A DNA stretch of 64,000 bases from Drosophila persimilis. Lineage: Eukaryota; Arthropoda; Insecta; Diptera; Drosophilidae. This document shows, in pieces, positions 1 to 10,984 of this stretch. The stretch lies in the NCBI RefSeq assembly GCF_003286085.1, contig NW_020825323.1, forward strand, positions 186,001 to 250,000. Direction: 5' to 3'. The position numbers and the translations under genes are program-made. How positions within the stretch are numbered: position 1 is the first letter of the stretch; each line of letters opens with the position of its first letter. The notes beneath the pieces are model-generated. The model was not told the DNA's origin, searched no databases, and saw only the letters and a list, made by a program, of their open reading frames with translations.

Positions 1-29
1 TAAAGGCGGGCAACTGATTTGCCTTAACA
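1..29 (-). repeat. BEL LTR end, cut by the window start
   Basis: These 29 bases equal the last bases of the LTR at 2220-2512, including the GCGGGC variant that separates the A/B LTRs from the AGGCAGGC version of unit C. The rest of this LTR lies outside the window. Confidence 0.85.
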
Positions 30-781
30 TCGGCCGCGTTGACAGCCTATAGGTTTCAATCCACTGGAATAGGCGCCAAGCGATGGATCGATCGCTTGTA
101 GACCCCGGCCTTAGTCCTAATCACGGCCACGCGAACCTTCCCGTCCGCTCCTGGGATTGCCTCCTCCACTATACCTGGCTCCAAGTTGGCGACCTCCTCG
201 TTGCAGATATGAGAGGCTGCTGTCTGGTCTGGGCAGCTCTGATTCGGGTGGCAGCGAAACTAGCGTTCTGCCGACTAGTAGATGCACTGGAGTCACCACC
301 TCCCCTTCGTTGGGGCTGCCGCTGTCGACCACCAGTGGTCTGGAATTGAGCACGGCCTCGACGTCCACGAGAACCGTATGCAGCTCGTCCTCCTTGAGCA
401 CTGCGCTGCCCATAGCCCTGAGCAGCAGATTCTTGGCGGACTTCACCGCCGACTCCAGGCCTCCAATGTGCGGGGCTCGCGGGGGAATGAATTCCACCGA
501 AAAACTGTGAGCCGCAGCATACGCCTTGAGGGCTTCGTCCTTGGCATTGACTGCATCCATGCGAGCTGCACCAACAAAATTCGCGGCGTTGTCGCAATAG
601 AGTTTGACAAGAGGCCCACGACGTCCAACAAACCTGGATAAGCACAAAATAAATGTATTAGAGGTCATGTCTTTTACAATATATAGGTGTACGGCCTTAG
701 ATGCAAAGCAGACAAACACTGCTATGTACATCTTAAGAGGCTGCTTGCCACGAATCCCAAGCGATACACGAACCAGTCTCG
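30..781 (-). pseudogene. BEL/Pao integrase, 3' part (unit A)
   Basis: The minus frame 117-731 encodes the second half of a BEL integrase core: the second catalytic Asp in YCDNAANFVGA, the PHIGGL segment before the catalytic Glu, and the LNSRPL stretch typical of BEL/Pao integrases. Compared with unit B, an 18-bp stretch (LKER region) and the Trp codon before ESAVKSAK are missing. Two deletions near 175-215, also present in B, remove the linker that unit C retains, so the C-terminus changes frame. BEL homology ends at about 781 with CGAACC. No upstream pol is present, so the unit is non-autonomous. Confidence 0.8.
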
Positions 782-2219
782 GCCGATTCCGAGACGTCGA
801 CGTCGGCAGAGGCTCGGCCGTTCAGCCAGACCCAATAGATGCCGGGTTGTATACAACGGAAGGGACAGTAGTCCTCAGCCTTCGGTCAACCTACAACGTG
901 TGAAACAGAGCGATCCCCTGCCTTCGATCAGTACACAACGCGCAAAATACAGTGGTCCCCATCCAGCAGCATACAACGTGCGAAAGACAGCGATCCGGCG
1001 TCTTCTATCCATCTCGCGCTCCCCCCGTAGCTGAACACAAACCAACGGATTCTAATCTGAAGAACCCCGCAGAAACCAACGCCTAAAGTACCCCTGAACA
1101 AGCGCGGGTTAATCGGGTTACCTCGGGTGCCGCCCTTGACATTTGATAGTAGACCACGTGTAGCAGCAGTGACCCGGACCAACTCAACATGGGAGTCAAG
1201 TGGATTTCGGTCAGGCGCAAGAACGAGTTGGAGATGATTGCCGCGGAGCTTGGGTTAGACAGTGCTGGAACCGTCGAAGAGTTGAGACGTCGACTCGCGA
1301 CCTTCGCAAACTCGGCCGATTTGCCAAGCACGGTGCGCTCAGGGTTGGAGGAATTGGAGGCCCAGTACGGAGTCACCGTGACTCCAGAGGTTAAACCACT
1401 TTCGCTCCGCCCTTCTACACTCGCGCCTCTTAGACTACAAACCCATCCCCCGGCTGCGTATGATGTCCAGCTCATCGAATGCAAGAGACCCCCGCCGACG
1501 GAGAACCACAACAAAAGCCAAGTCCGCGGCCTCAGTCGACTGGGAGATCATCGAGGAACTGATTCTTCGCCCCACTCCGCGAGGATGTCAAGTCCACCCC
1601 GAGGTCCTCAGCTGGGAAAATCTATGCGGCGACGTCGTAAAGCGAGCGAGGACAGAACGCCGCGGACAGTGAAAAGAGAAAAAAAAAAGTGTTGAACGGC
1701 CGGGCGCCCAAGAAGACAGACGACTGGATGAGCTGCAGGAACACAGACGCCTGATCCGCGGGTGAGCTGGCCGATGGCCAAGGTAGTGGTAGAAGTAGAA
1801 GGGAGTGCGAGGGAAATCAGACCAAGAAAACTTCGATCGTATAATTAAGAATTCTCTTGCTTCCGTTTACTTTCTCCGGTCGGACCACCGACCGCGGTCA
1901 TCTCCCGCTACCGCTCTGACTCTGACTACAGGGGTTTTACCCTGCCGGAGTGAGAAGCGTTATGCGTTCTCTTCCTTTCCATCTCCTCACCGGACCCGCG
2001 GGAGTCGGGGTGTCCATCGTCTCTGGTGAGTTTAGCGCCGCCCGGCTCAACGCCCGCTCCCCTCTCTTCGGACCCCATAGTTTCTCCCGAAGGCCCCGTC
2101 GCTGACGGCGGCTCGGCGATCCCTGCGCTGACAACCCTGATTATTCTTTTTCTTGAAAATAATGTCTCATTTGCGATTGTGGGAATTGGATTCTTAACTC
2201 TTTTGTGTCCTTTACTATT
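782..2219 (+). other. Foreign retroelement segment X in unit A
   Basis: Between the integrase end (781) and the LTR (2220) lies ~1.44 kb absent from BEL unit C. It reads on the plus strand, opposite to BEL. It holds a GC-rich leader with four degenerate ~40-bp repeats (TACAACG near 852, 892, 933 and 972), a Gag-like frame (1189-1695), and ~520 bp without a convincing gene that contains TC-rich, LTR-like sequence and a short hydrophobic frame (2026-2235). It looks like the 5' portion (leader plus gag start) of a Ty3/gypsy-type element captured in antisense. The source family is not identified. Confidence 0.6.
1189..1695 (+). CDS. Gag-like N-terminal fragment in segment X (unit A)
   Basis: A 168-codon frame starts MGVKWISVRRKNELEM and continues into a Ser/Pro/Arg-rich tail ending in a Lys-rich run at an A-tract (1680-1690). 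The first ~65 residues form a short helical, SAP-like unit: a Trp near the start, a Glu-Leu-rich helix, ELGLDSAGTVEELRRRL, then DLPSTVRSGLEELE. The same spacing occurs at the start of the gypsy Gag at 24227, so this is probably the N-terminus of a related Ty3/gypsy Gag. No capsid or zinc knuckle follows, so it is truncated. The N-terminal 168 residues are identical in unit B. Confidence 0.55.
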   Translation: MGVKWISVRRKNELEMIAAELGLDSAGTVEELRRRLATFANSADLPSTVRSGLEELEAQYGVTVTPEVKPLSLRPSTLAPLRLQTHPPAAYDVQLIECKRPPPTENHNKSQVRGLSRLGDHRGTDSSPHSARMSSPPRGPQLGKSMRRRRKASEDRTPRTVKREKKKC

Positions 2220-2512
2220 TGGTTGTGTTAAATAGCCTGCCGTTAGGCACGATTTCTGAGGGTTTAATTAGACACTGGAATCAGACAGACCGACAGATCA
2301 AACTTGTGCACTCAATCGACAATCAATTATAAGTGAGTTTATTCTAAAGCGACGCCCTCTTCATGAGCGGCTGCTGCTTGCATAGGCTCTGTTCGCAACA
2401 TGGTATAAGAGCGCACGACATTACAATTTAAGAGCGTGATTTCATACATGTCTCTTCGGTATAATTATAGATATATATATGTGTAAAGGCGGGCAACTGA
2501 TTTGCCTTAACA
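2220..2512 (-). repeat. BEL LTR between units A and B (293 bp)
   Basis: The LTR begins TGGTTGTG and ends CCTTAACA on the plus strand, the same ends and length as the LTR at 17799-18091. It is shared by A and B: 3' LTR of B's neighbour and 5' LTR of A in minus-strand terms. It has the TCTTCGG and GGCGGGC variants, against TCTTAGG and GGCAGGC in the others. Confidence 0.85.
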
Positions 2513-3282
2513 TCGGCCGCGTTGACAGCCTATAGGTTTCAATCCACTGGAATAGGCGCCAAGCGATGGATCGATCGCTTGTAGACCCCGGCCTTAGTCC
2601 TAATCACGGCCACGCGAACCTTCCCGTCCGCTCCTGGGATTGCCTCCTCCACTATACCTGGCTCCAAGTTGGCGACCTCCTCGTTGCAGATATGAGAGGC
2701 TGTTGTCTGGTCTGGGCAGCTCTGATTCGGGTGGCAGCGAAACTAGCGTTCTGCCGACTAGTAGATGCGCTGGAGTCACCACCTCCCCTTCGTTGGGGCT
2801 GCCGCTGTCGACCACCAGTGGTCTGGAATTGAGCACGGCCTCGACGTCCTCGAGAACCGTATGCAGCTCGTCCTCCTTGAGCACTGCGCTGCCCATAGCC
2901 CTGAGCAGCAGATTCTTGGCGGACTTCACCGCTGACTCCCACAGGCCTCCAATGTGCGGGGCTCGCGGGGGAATGAATTCCACCGAAAAACTGTGAGCCG
3001 CAGCATACGCCTTGAGGGCTTCGTCCTTGTCATTGACTGCATTCATGCGCTCCTTGAGCATGCGAGCTGCACCAACAAAATTCGTGGCGTTGTCGCAATA
3101 GAGTTTGACAAGAGGCCCACGACGTCCAACAAACCTGGATAAGCACAAAATAAATGTATTAGAGGTCAAGTCTTTTACAATATCTAGGTGTACGGCCTTA
3201 GATGCAAAGCAGACAAACACTGCTATGTACATCTTAAGAGGCTGCTTGCCACGAATCCCAAGCGATACACGAACCGGTCTCG
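2513..3282 (-). pseudogene. BEL/Pao integrase, 3' part (unit B)
   Basis: Minus frame 2600-3232 (210 codons) is the better-preserved duplicate of the unit A fragment. It starts inside the integrase core (MYIAVFVCFASKAVHLD), keeps the Asp of YCDNATNFVGA and the Glu of PHIGGLWESAVKS, and runs to LVSLPPESELPRPDNS. It then shows the same two deletions as unit A before a shifted C-terminus. Unit C contains the deleted linker (11765-11935). Because A and B share these deletions, they descend from one deleted parent. The first catalytic Asp (VDLFGP in unit C) is absent here. Confidence 0.8.
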
Positions 3283-4761
3283 GCCGATTCCGAGACGTCG
3301 ACGTCGGCAGAGGCTCGGCCGTTCAGCCAGACCCAATAGATGCCGGGTTGTATACAACGGAAGGGACAGTAGTCCTCAGCCTTCGGTCAACCTACAACGT
3401 GTGAAACAGAGCGATCCCCTGCCTTCGATCAGTACACAACGCGCAAAATACAGTGGTCCCCATCCAGCAGCATACAACGTGCGAAAGACAGCGATCCGGC
3501 GTCTTCTATCCATCTCGCGCTCCCCCCGTAGCTGAACACAAACCAACGGATTCTAATCGGAAGAACCCCGCAGAAACCAACGCCTAAAGTACCCCTGAAC
3601 AAGCGCGGGTTAATCGGGTTGCCAGCCCCCGTGTCCAGGTCCCCGAACTACGTTTTTCGATTCCTCGGGTGCCGCCCTTGGCATTTGATCGTGGACCACG
3701 TGTAGCAGCAGTGACCCGGACCAACTCAACATGGGAGTCAAGTGGATTTCGGTCAGGCGCAAGAACGAGTTGGAGATGATTGCCGCGGAGCTTGGGTTAG
3801 ACAGTGCTGGAACCGTCGAAGAGTTGAGACGTCGACTCGCGACCTTCGCAAACTCGGCCGATTTGCCAAGCACGGTGCGCTCAGGGTTGGAGGAATTGGA
3901 GGCCCAGTACGGAGTCACCGTGACTCCAGAGGTTAAACCACTTTCGCTCCGCCCTTCTACACTCGCGCCTCTTAGACTACAAACCCATCCCCCGGCTGCG
4001 TATGATGTCCAGCTCATCGAATGCAAGAGACCCCCGCCGACGGAGAACCACAACAAAAGCCAAGTCCGCGGCCTCAGTCGACTGGGAGATCATCGAGGAA
4101 CTGATTCTTCGCCCCACTCCGCGAGGATGTCAAGTCCACCCCGAGGTCCTCAGCTGGGAAAATCTATGCGGCGACGTCGTAAAGCGAGCGAGGACAGAAC
4201 GCCGCGGACAGTGAAAAGAGAAAAAAAAAAGTGTTGAACGGCCGGGCGCCCAAGAAGACAGACGACTGGATGAGCTGCAGGAACACAGACGCCTGATCCG
4301 CGGGTGAGCTGGCCGATGGCCAAGGTAGTGGTAGAAGTAGAAGGGAGTGCGAGGGAAATCAGACCAAGAAAACTTCGATCGTATAATTAAGAATTCTCTT
4401 GCTTCCGTTTACTTTCTCCGGTCGGACCACCGACCGCGGTCATCTCCCGCTCCCGCTCTGACTCTGACTACAGGGGTTTTACCCTGCCGGAGTGAGAAGC
4501 GTTATGCGTTCTCTTCCTTTCCTTCTCCTCACCGGACCCGCGGGAGTCGGGGTGTCCATCGTCTCTGGAGAGTTTAGCGCCGCCCGGCTCAACGCCCGCT
4601 CCCCTCTCTTCGGACCCCATAGTTTCTCCCGAAGGCCCCGTCGCTGACGGCGGCTTGGCGATCCCTGCGCTGACAACCCTGATTATTCTTTTTCTTGAAA
4701 ATAATGTCTCAGTTGCGATTGTGGGAATTGGATTCTTAACTCTTTTGTGTCCTTTACTATT
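3283..4761 (+). other. Foreign retroelement segment X in unit B
   Basis: Second copy of segment X, nearly identical to 782-2219 but with ~41 bp near 3620-3665 that unit A lacks. The ~40-bp degenerate repeats, the gag-like frame and the TC-rich tail are conserved. The two junctions with BEL sequence sit at the same bases as in unit A, so the chimera formed once and was then duplicated. Confidence 0.65.
3731..4237 (+). CDS. Gag-like N-terminal fragment in segment X (unit B)
   Basis: 168-codon frame identical in predicted sequence to the one at 1189-1695: MGVKWISV start, SAP-like helical unit, Ser/Pro-rich middle, Lys-rich end at an A-tract. It is a duplicate fragment of a retroelement Gag and not an independent gene. 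Identity of the two copies, against small indels elsewhere in X, could mean recent duplication; selection cannot be judged from two copies. Confidence 0.55.
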   Translation: MGVKWISVRRKNELEMIAAELGLDSAGTVEELRRRLATFANSADLPSTVRSGLEELEAQYGVTVTPEVKPLSLRPSTLAPLRLQTHPPAAYDVQLIECKRPPPTENHNKSQVRGLSRLGDHRGTDSSPHSARMSSPPRGPQLGKSMRRRRKASEDRTPRTVKREKKKC

Positions 4762-5018
4762 TGGTTGTGCTAAATGGCCTGCCGTTAGGCACGATTTCTG
4801 AGGGTTTAATTAGACACTGGAATCAGACAGACCGACAGATCAAACTTGTGCACTCAATCGACTTTCAATTATAAGTGAGTTTATTCTAAAGCGACGCCCT
4901 CTTCATGAGCGGCTGCTGCTTGCATAGGCTCCGTTCGCAACATGGTATAAGAGCACACGACATTACAATTTAAGAGCGTGATTTCATACATGTCTCTTAG
5001 GTATAATTATAGATATAT
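4762..5018 (-). repeat. BEL LTR between units B and C, left part
   Basis: This LTR starts TGGTTGTGC and is interrupted after 5018 by an errantivirus. The remaining bases resume at 11583 and end at 11618. Removing the insert and one ATAT restores the TAGATATATATATGTG stretch of the intact LTRs. Confidence 0.85.
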
Positions 5019-5601
5019 AGTGACATATCCATAATTCCCCACATCCGATACACATTATGTTTATGTACAATTCATCCACCCCATCCACACAAGTAACAGG
5101 ACCCCACTCAAGAATCAATAACTGTTTCGTCCCATACTCCAAGCTAGGGCCCCCCATAATATAAACAATGGACCCCATTGTTTCATCAACATTAGAATCA
5201 CGCCACTCTCGAGAAATCGATTCTTTAGAATCACGCCACTCATGAGGACCAATCAAAGCTAGACATAAAACCAAGGAGTATCAAGGAGTATAATGCAACA
5301 CCGATCGCCAGCAGTGGATGCCTTTCATCAAAGCCGACGCATCCCCAAATATCGTTCCAGGCACGTACGCCACCGACACGAAGATGCAGCCGAGGAAAGC
5401 AACGCCCGAAGCCAGAGTCGGGAGTTCCAAGAGAAGGGCTCATGGAAACTAGCCAGCAGCAGAGAGATCAGTTCCGTTTGAGACAAGCAGACCCAAAGTC
5501 AAGTCGGAGAATTCATTTAAATCTTGTGACATAAAGATATTTAAGTTTGTAAAATAAAAGACTTTTTTAAAAACTTAAAATCGAGTTGCGGATATTTAAC
5601 T
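5019..5601 (+). repeat. Errantivirus 1 5' LTR
   Basis: 583 bp from AGTGACATATCC to GGATATTTAACT. Versus the 3' LTR it has single-base changes (for example CATCCGATAC against CATCCCATAC) and a shorter CAAGGAGTAT region near 5272-5293. It contains an AATAAA-like run near 5552, likely part of the polyadenylation region. Confidence 0.9.
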
Positions 5602-5616
5602 GGCGCAGTCGGTAGG
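5601..5616 (+). promoter_or_regulatory. Errantivirus 1 primer-binding site
   Basis: TGGCGCAGTCGGTAGG directly follows the 5' LTR. This is the serine-tRNA-type primer site known for 17.6/297-group elements. The reverse complement of the same site stands next to the LTR of errantivirus 2 (44389-44404). Confidence 0.85.
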
Positions 5617-5910
5617 ATTTCGTTTAAAATTAACACCTATATATCGGTAATGGTCAGCTTATGTAATTTCTAATTACTGTGATCACGTTATCCCGGAATC
5701 GTTCATAAAATTGTGAAATCCGCCAAAGAACCTATGTGTTACGAGCACATACGATTTGCAAAACTAAAATTAAGTGAACTGAAGTAAGCGGAGATAGTGA
5801 TCCACCAAGAACAGTGAAACACTAAATACAAAACCAAAAAACTTACAAGTGAACCAAAATAAAGTTCAAAACTACTGAAAACAAAACAAAACCCAATCAA
5901 CACCAACAAC
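5602..5910 (+). other. Errantivirus 1 untranslated leader
   Basis: About 310 bases between the primer site and the gag ATG. The stretch is A-rich near the ATG with no long frame. Packaging or splice signals would be expected here, but I cannot point to a specific one. Confidence 0.6.
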
Positions 5911-6848
5911 ATGGCGTTACCACCACTATCATTGAGCGAAATCCACTTGAACCAGGCACTGCTGTCGATCCGACAAATACCTGCCTATGACGGTTCATCT
6001 GGACAGCTAAGCTCATTTATCAAACGAATCGAATATGTATGCGGATTATATCCAACTGAAGATCTTCGCCAACAAAGGATCCTATTTGGAGCGACCGAGA
6101 TCCAACTGTCAGGAGAGGCACAACGCATATCGAAAATGATACAACCCAACACGTGGCTCGAACTGAAGACGGCGCTGATCAACGAGTTCAAAAATCACAC
6201 ACCATATGAAGAACTCTTACGACAACTATACACCACCAGATTCAACGGCAGTCTTCGTAAGTTTATAGAAGAATTAGAGATAAAAGCATTATTAATAAAC
6301 AATAAGCTAAACTTAGAAAACATACCAGAAAATAATGTCATTTATAAAAACGCTTTGAACAACACAATTAAAGATGTCATTACTCGAAAACTTCCTGACA
6401 GAATGTTCATGACCTTACCACATTGTCTAATCTTAAGAAGGCAGCACAAGAAGAAGGATTGTACGAAGCTAGTACAACAGATTCAGGTACAAATAAAGAT
6501 CAATCGAAATCGTCTCAATCAAATCGAAAGAATGTTGGAAACTATTATCCAAATTATAATACTAACTATCACAATCAAACTCAGAGTTCATCTGGAACAG
6601 GTCAGACTAATCGAACAAATCAATATCAAAATTCCAAAAATCCTGGATTATACAATGAGTTCAAAAATTCCTTGAATCAAGGTAGGGCTCAGAATCCATT
6701 CAATCAGCAAATATCTCAAAACCAAGCTAGTGGGAGGCGACCCAACCAACCTACTAAAAGAGGGAGGGAGAGCCAGAGTGGCCAAACGAAGATGGACGTA
6801 AATTTTCATCAAGCCGCCTCGGAAGAAACCGAGGAGGACCCTATATAA
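5911..6848 (+). pseudogene. gag: Errantivirus 1 gag, frameshifted
   Basis: The ATG at 5911 opens MALPPLSLSEIHLNQALL, the same start as errantivirus 2 Gag at 44218. About 165 residues of capsid-like sequence follow (YDGSSGQLSSFIKRIEYV, YPTEDLRQQ, PYEELLRQLY). Near 6405-6425 the frame is lost. The Asn/Gln-rich nucleocapsid-like tail continues in another frame at about 6423-6848 and ends just before the protease region. No CCHC knuckle is visible, as usual in this group. Structural protein of the particle; not functional as a single chain here. Confidence 0.85.
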
Positions 6849-6850
6849 AC

Positions 6851-9800
6851 ATTACCATTAATAAAAGAATATTAAGGTGTATCGCTGACTCGGGATCATC
6901 GATCAACATCATGAAAGAAAATTACACAGATTCCGAGATAAAAGACGATAACCTTACGGTCCATACCATCAATGGACCTGTCCGTTTAACTAAGAGTATA
7001 ATGAGGAATGCGAACAAAACATGTCCGTCCGAACAAAAGTTCTACATACACAACTTTTCCGAAAATTATGATATTTTATTAGGAAGAGAATACTTGATGG
7101 CAAGTAAAGCCGTCATCGATTACAGAAATGACACTGTAACACTAGGAGCTAGGTCGTACCCAATCATTCAGAGTGGAGAAGCTATTGAAGCCGGCAAGAC
7201 CGCACAGAAGTGCACTGATCCCTCTACAATAGAAGAGAAAATCGCACCTAAGTGCCTTGACCCATGTCCAGAGGGAGATCAATACTTCGCTTCCGCTCTA
7301 GACAGTGAATTAAGGGAATGTAATCAATTAAGATTGGAACACTTAAACGACGAAGAGAGGGAAGAGTTAAAGAAGGTGTTATATGAGCTTAAGGATGTGC
7401 AGTACAGAGAAGGTGACAATTTGACTTTCACAAGTACAATCACGCACGAGATCAAAACTCAACATGAAGACCCGGTCTACAGACGACCATACAAATATGC
7501 CCAGATACATGATCAGGAGGTAAACCAGCAAATCAAAGATATGATCAGGCAGGGAATAATTCGAAAGTCGAATTCTCCTTACTGCTCGCCCATATCTATG
7601 ATTCCGAAGAAGATAGATGCTTCAGGAAAGCAAAAATATCGAATGGTAGTAGACTATAGAAGTCTAAATGAAATAACAGTTAAGGACAAATTCCCAACTC
7701 CACGAATGGATGAAATCCTAGACAAACTAGGTAAATGTCAGTATTTTACGACAATCGATTTAGCAAAAGGCTTCCATCAAATACCCATGGAACCTAGCTC
7801 AATCCCCAAAACTGCGTTCTCCACTAAGCATGGACATTACGAGTTCACTCGTATGCCCTTTGGGCTAACCACTGCCCCAGCTACCTTCCAAAGATGTATG
7901 AACAATCTGCTAGAAGAGTTAATCTTCAAAGATTGCTTTGTATACTTAGATGACATCATTATATTTTCCACTTCATTGGAAGAACACTTGTTGCCACTAA
8001 GGAGAGTATTTGGAAAGTTGAGAGACGCCAACTTGAAGCTACAAATGGATAAATGTGAATTCATGTGAATTCCGAGGTCATGTAGTCACTACTGAAGGAA
8101 TAGTACCAAATCCAGGCAAAATCTCTTCCATTGTCGAATTTCCAATACCAGAAACGACTAAACAAATAAAGTCATTCTTAGGTCTGTGCGGGTTCTACAG
8201 GAAATTCATTCCTAATTTTGCAAACATAGCAAAACCCATGACACTCAAACTAAAGAAAGGAGCTGTCATAGACCCCAAGGAAGAAAAGTACGTCGAGGCA
8301 TTTGAGAGACTAAAAGTACTCATCACCTCAGACCCTATCCTTGCGTTCCCAGACTTTGACAAAATGTTCACGGTAACAACAGACGCTAGTAACATAGCAT
8401 TGGGAGCGGTTTTGTCACAAGAACACAAACCGATCTGCTACGCTAGCAGAACCCTAAATGAACATGAAATAAAATATTCAGCCATCGAAAAGGAATTATT
8501 AGCGATCGTATGGGCAACCAAGTATTTCCGTTCATACCTGTTCGGTAGAACATTCGAGATACAAAGCGATCATAAGCCCTTGATTTGGTTGAACAACCTC
8601 AAGGAGCCAAATATGAAATTACAAAGGTGGAAAATAAAACTGAATGAGTTTGATTTTAAAATGAAATATCTACCAGGCAAAGAAAATCATGTAGCTGATG
8701 CCTTATCAAGGGTAAAGATTAATGAAAATCTCCTTGGAGAAGCTTCCAATAGCGTTGGTGCAACTGTACATAGCGCACAGGAAGACAATCTAAATCACAT
8801 TGCTATCACGGAAAGACCAATTAACTATTACAATCGGCAAATTGAGCTGATAAAAGGCAATGAAGATAAGGTAGAAACAATTCGTTATTTTCACAAGCTA
8901 ATCATCAAGATCACGTATAAGGAAATGACTAACACCTTAGCGAAGGATATAATAAAGGAATATCTATGCACCAAAAAGAGCGCATTATATTTCCATAACG
9001 AAATAGATTTTCCTCCATTCCAAAAAGCCTATTTAGAGATCATTAATTCTAACAATATAACCAAAGCTATTAAATCAAGCACGAAACTCCTAGATATTCA
9101 GAATTACGCTGAATTTAAAGAAACCATATTAAAGAATCATAGAGGCTTACTCCATCCAAGGATAGAGAAAACCGTCAATTGGTTTAGGGGAAAATACTAT
9201 TACCCGGATTATCAAAAACTAATCCAAAACATCATAAACGAATGTCCTACTTGTAATATTGCCAAAACAGAGCATAGAAATACGAAGTTGGCATTCGAAA
9301 CTACACCGGAAATACTGAACATCAGAGAGAAATACGTCATGGATTTCTATATGGTTGGTAACCAACAGTTCCTATCATGTATTGACGTATACTCGAAGTT
9401 TGCCACTCTTGTAGAAGTAAAAAGTCGTGACTGGTTAGAAGCAAAAAGAGCCATCATGAAAGTTTTTAACGAGATGGGCAAACCAATTGAAATCAAAGCC
9501 GATAAAGATTCAGCTTTTATGTGCACAGCATTGCAAGCATGGCTGAATGCGGAAAACGTCAAAATAGAGTTCACTAACAGCAAAAATGGAATATCTGACG
9601 TAGAAAGATTTCATAAAACAGTAAATGAAAAATTAAGAATAATATCTAGCGAGGATAACCCAGAAGATAGATTCACGAAGTTTAAATTAATTCTTTATAC
9701 TTATAATCATAAAACCAAACATAATACCACAAATAGGACACCAGCTGATATATTCATTTATGCAGGCTCACCTGATTATGACACCCAACTAAATAAAGTG

Positions 9801-10067
9801 AATAAAATCACTCAATTAAATAAAAACCGCATAGAGTATGAAGTAGATACCCGCTATAAACTATCACCTCTAGTTAAGTCTAAGGTAACAAATCCTTTCA
9901 AAAGGACGGGCGAAATTAGACAGGTAGACGAAAAACATTATGAAGAAAAGAATAGGGGTAGGAAAATAACTCATTATAAATCCAAATTCAAGAAAAAGAA
10001 GAAATCTAATACAAGCCAATATAATAATTCCAGAGAAACCGAGGAAGTTAATGAAATCAACAAATAG
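6851..10067 (+). pseudogene. pol: Errantivirus 1 pol (protease-RT-RNase H-integrase), broken once
   Basis: Protease: DSGSS active-site motif just before 6911, then YDILLGREYL. Reverse transcriptase follows, with SNSPYCSPI, LAKGFHQIPM, MPFGLTTAPATFQ and the catalytic YLDDIII at about 7940. Near 8064 a short direct repeat (TGTGAATTC) marks a small deletion that shifts the frame; the downstream part (8055-10067, 670 codons) carries RNase H ([23 protein letters not shown]), the integrase zinc-binding region, and a core with Asp in MDFYM, Asp in KADKDSAF and Glu in DVERFHK. Errantivirus 2 has extra residues at the break, which shows it is a lesion here. The coding capacity is otherwise well kept. 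Confidence 0.9.
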
Positions 10068-10072
10068 AAATT

Positions 10073-10957
10073 TTGATATTCAATGTACAACATTTCACAG
10101 AATATATCGAAGATATAGAACTAGGTATGCAATTAACTAGGCTCGGTATATTTAATCCAAAATTATTAAAACAAGACTACCTGGAACAAATAAATTCTGA
10201 GAAAATACTAAATATAAAAACCTCCACATGGCTAAAATCCGATACCAACGAAATTCTAATAATTTCCAACATTCCCAAAGACATTACAAAAGTACCAATC
10301 TATAAAATCGTTCCGTATCCAGACGAATTAAATAACATGTTAACAGATATGACATACGACAAGTACTACATAAAAAATGAAGAAGTATTTATTAAAGAAA
10401 CTAGATTGACAACCAATGACAATTGTATAAAAGGAATTTTAATGCAAACTCCCACTAAATGTCCATATTCCAAAACTTTTCAAAACTTTCAAATAAACTT
10501 TATTGAACCCAATATACTAATCACATGGAATCTTCCAAAAACAACGCTAAACCAGAATTGTGTAAACCAAGAAATCATAGCGGAAGGAAATACCATTATA
10601 AAAATCTACAACTGTTCAATCCAATTAAATGAATTTACAATATCAAACACAATGTTAGATTTTGCCCAGAATGTTTATGTCAACAACAACACAACTAAAA
10701 TAAAACCACTGTCGTATGTCCAAACTAATGAAATAATTATGCAATACACCAAATATAGTAACCTATTACAAATAAGTCTACTAATTTCATTTGTCATAAT
10801 TATATTAGTACTACTAAGTTATGTAGCTGTTAAATTTAAGAAAACTTCTAAAAGAGTCACGGTTAAATGTATTAACCCTATAATAGAAGCAGAAGAGGAA
10901 CCAACATCAGCCACCGCACTTGACACCCCGTCACTATACCCGAGGGTAATCGCCTAG
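10073..10957 (+). pseudogene. env: Errantivirus 1 env, 5' half deleted
   Basis: 294 codons match the C-terminal part of an errantiviral envelope protein: HFTEYIEDIELGMQLTRLG, a Cys-containing ectodomain, one strong membrane helix near residues 232-252 (LLISFVIIILVLLSYVAV) and a short cytoplasmic tail. The signal peptide, surface part, furin-type site and fusion-peptide region, all seen in errantivirus 2 env, are absent. The pol stop (10067) lies only 5 bases upstream, so a deletion has fused the pol end to mid-env. Without a signal sequence it cannot work as an envelope. Confidence 0.8.
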
Positions 10958-10984
10958 GGACAGGCTAATAATAAACGTTATGGG

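Noticed and set aside
83-641. Plus-strand frames over the integrase remnants of units A, B and C
   Set aside because: They are antisense shadows of the BEL integrase frame and recur only because the DNA is duplicated.
2026-2235. Short hydrophobic frame at the end of segment X
   Set aside because: Runs into the BEL LTR and unit B breaks the equivalent frame; treated as chance.
5601-5616. A tRNA gene fragment
   Set aside because: It matches a tRNA 3' end only over the primer length, next to an LTR, so it is a primer-binding site.
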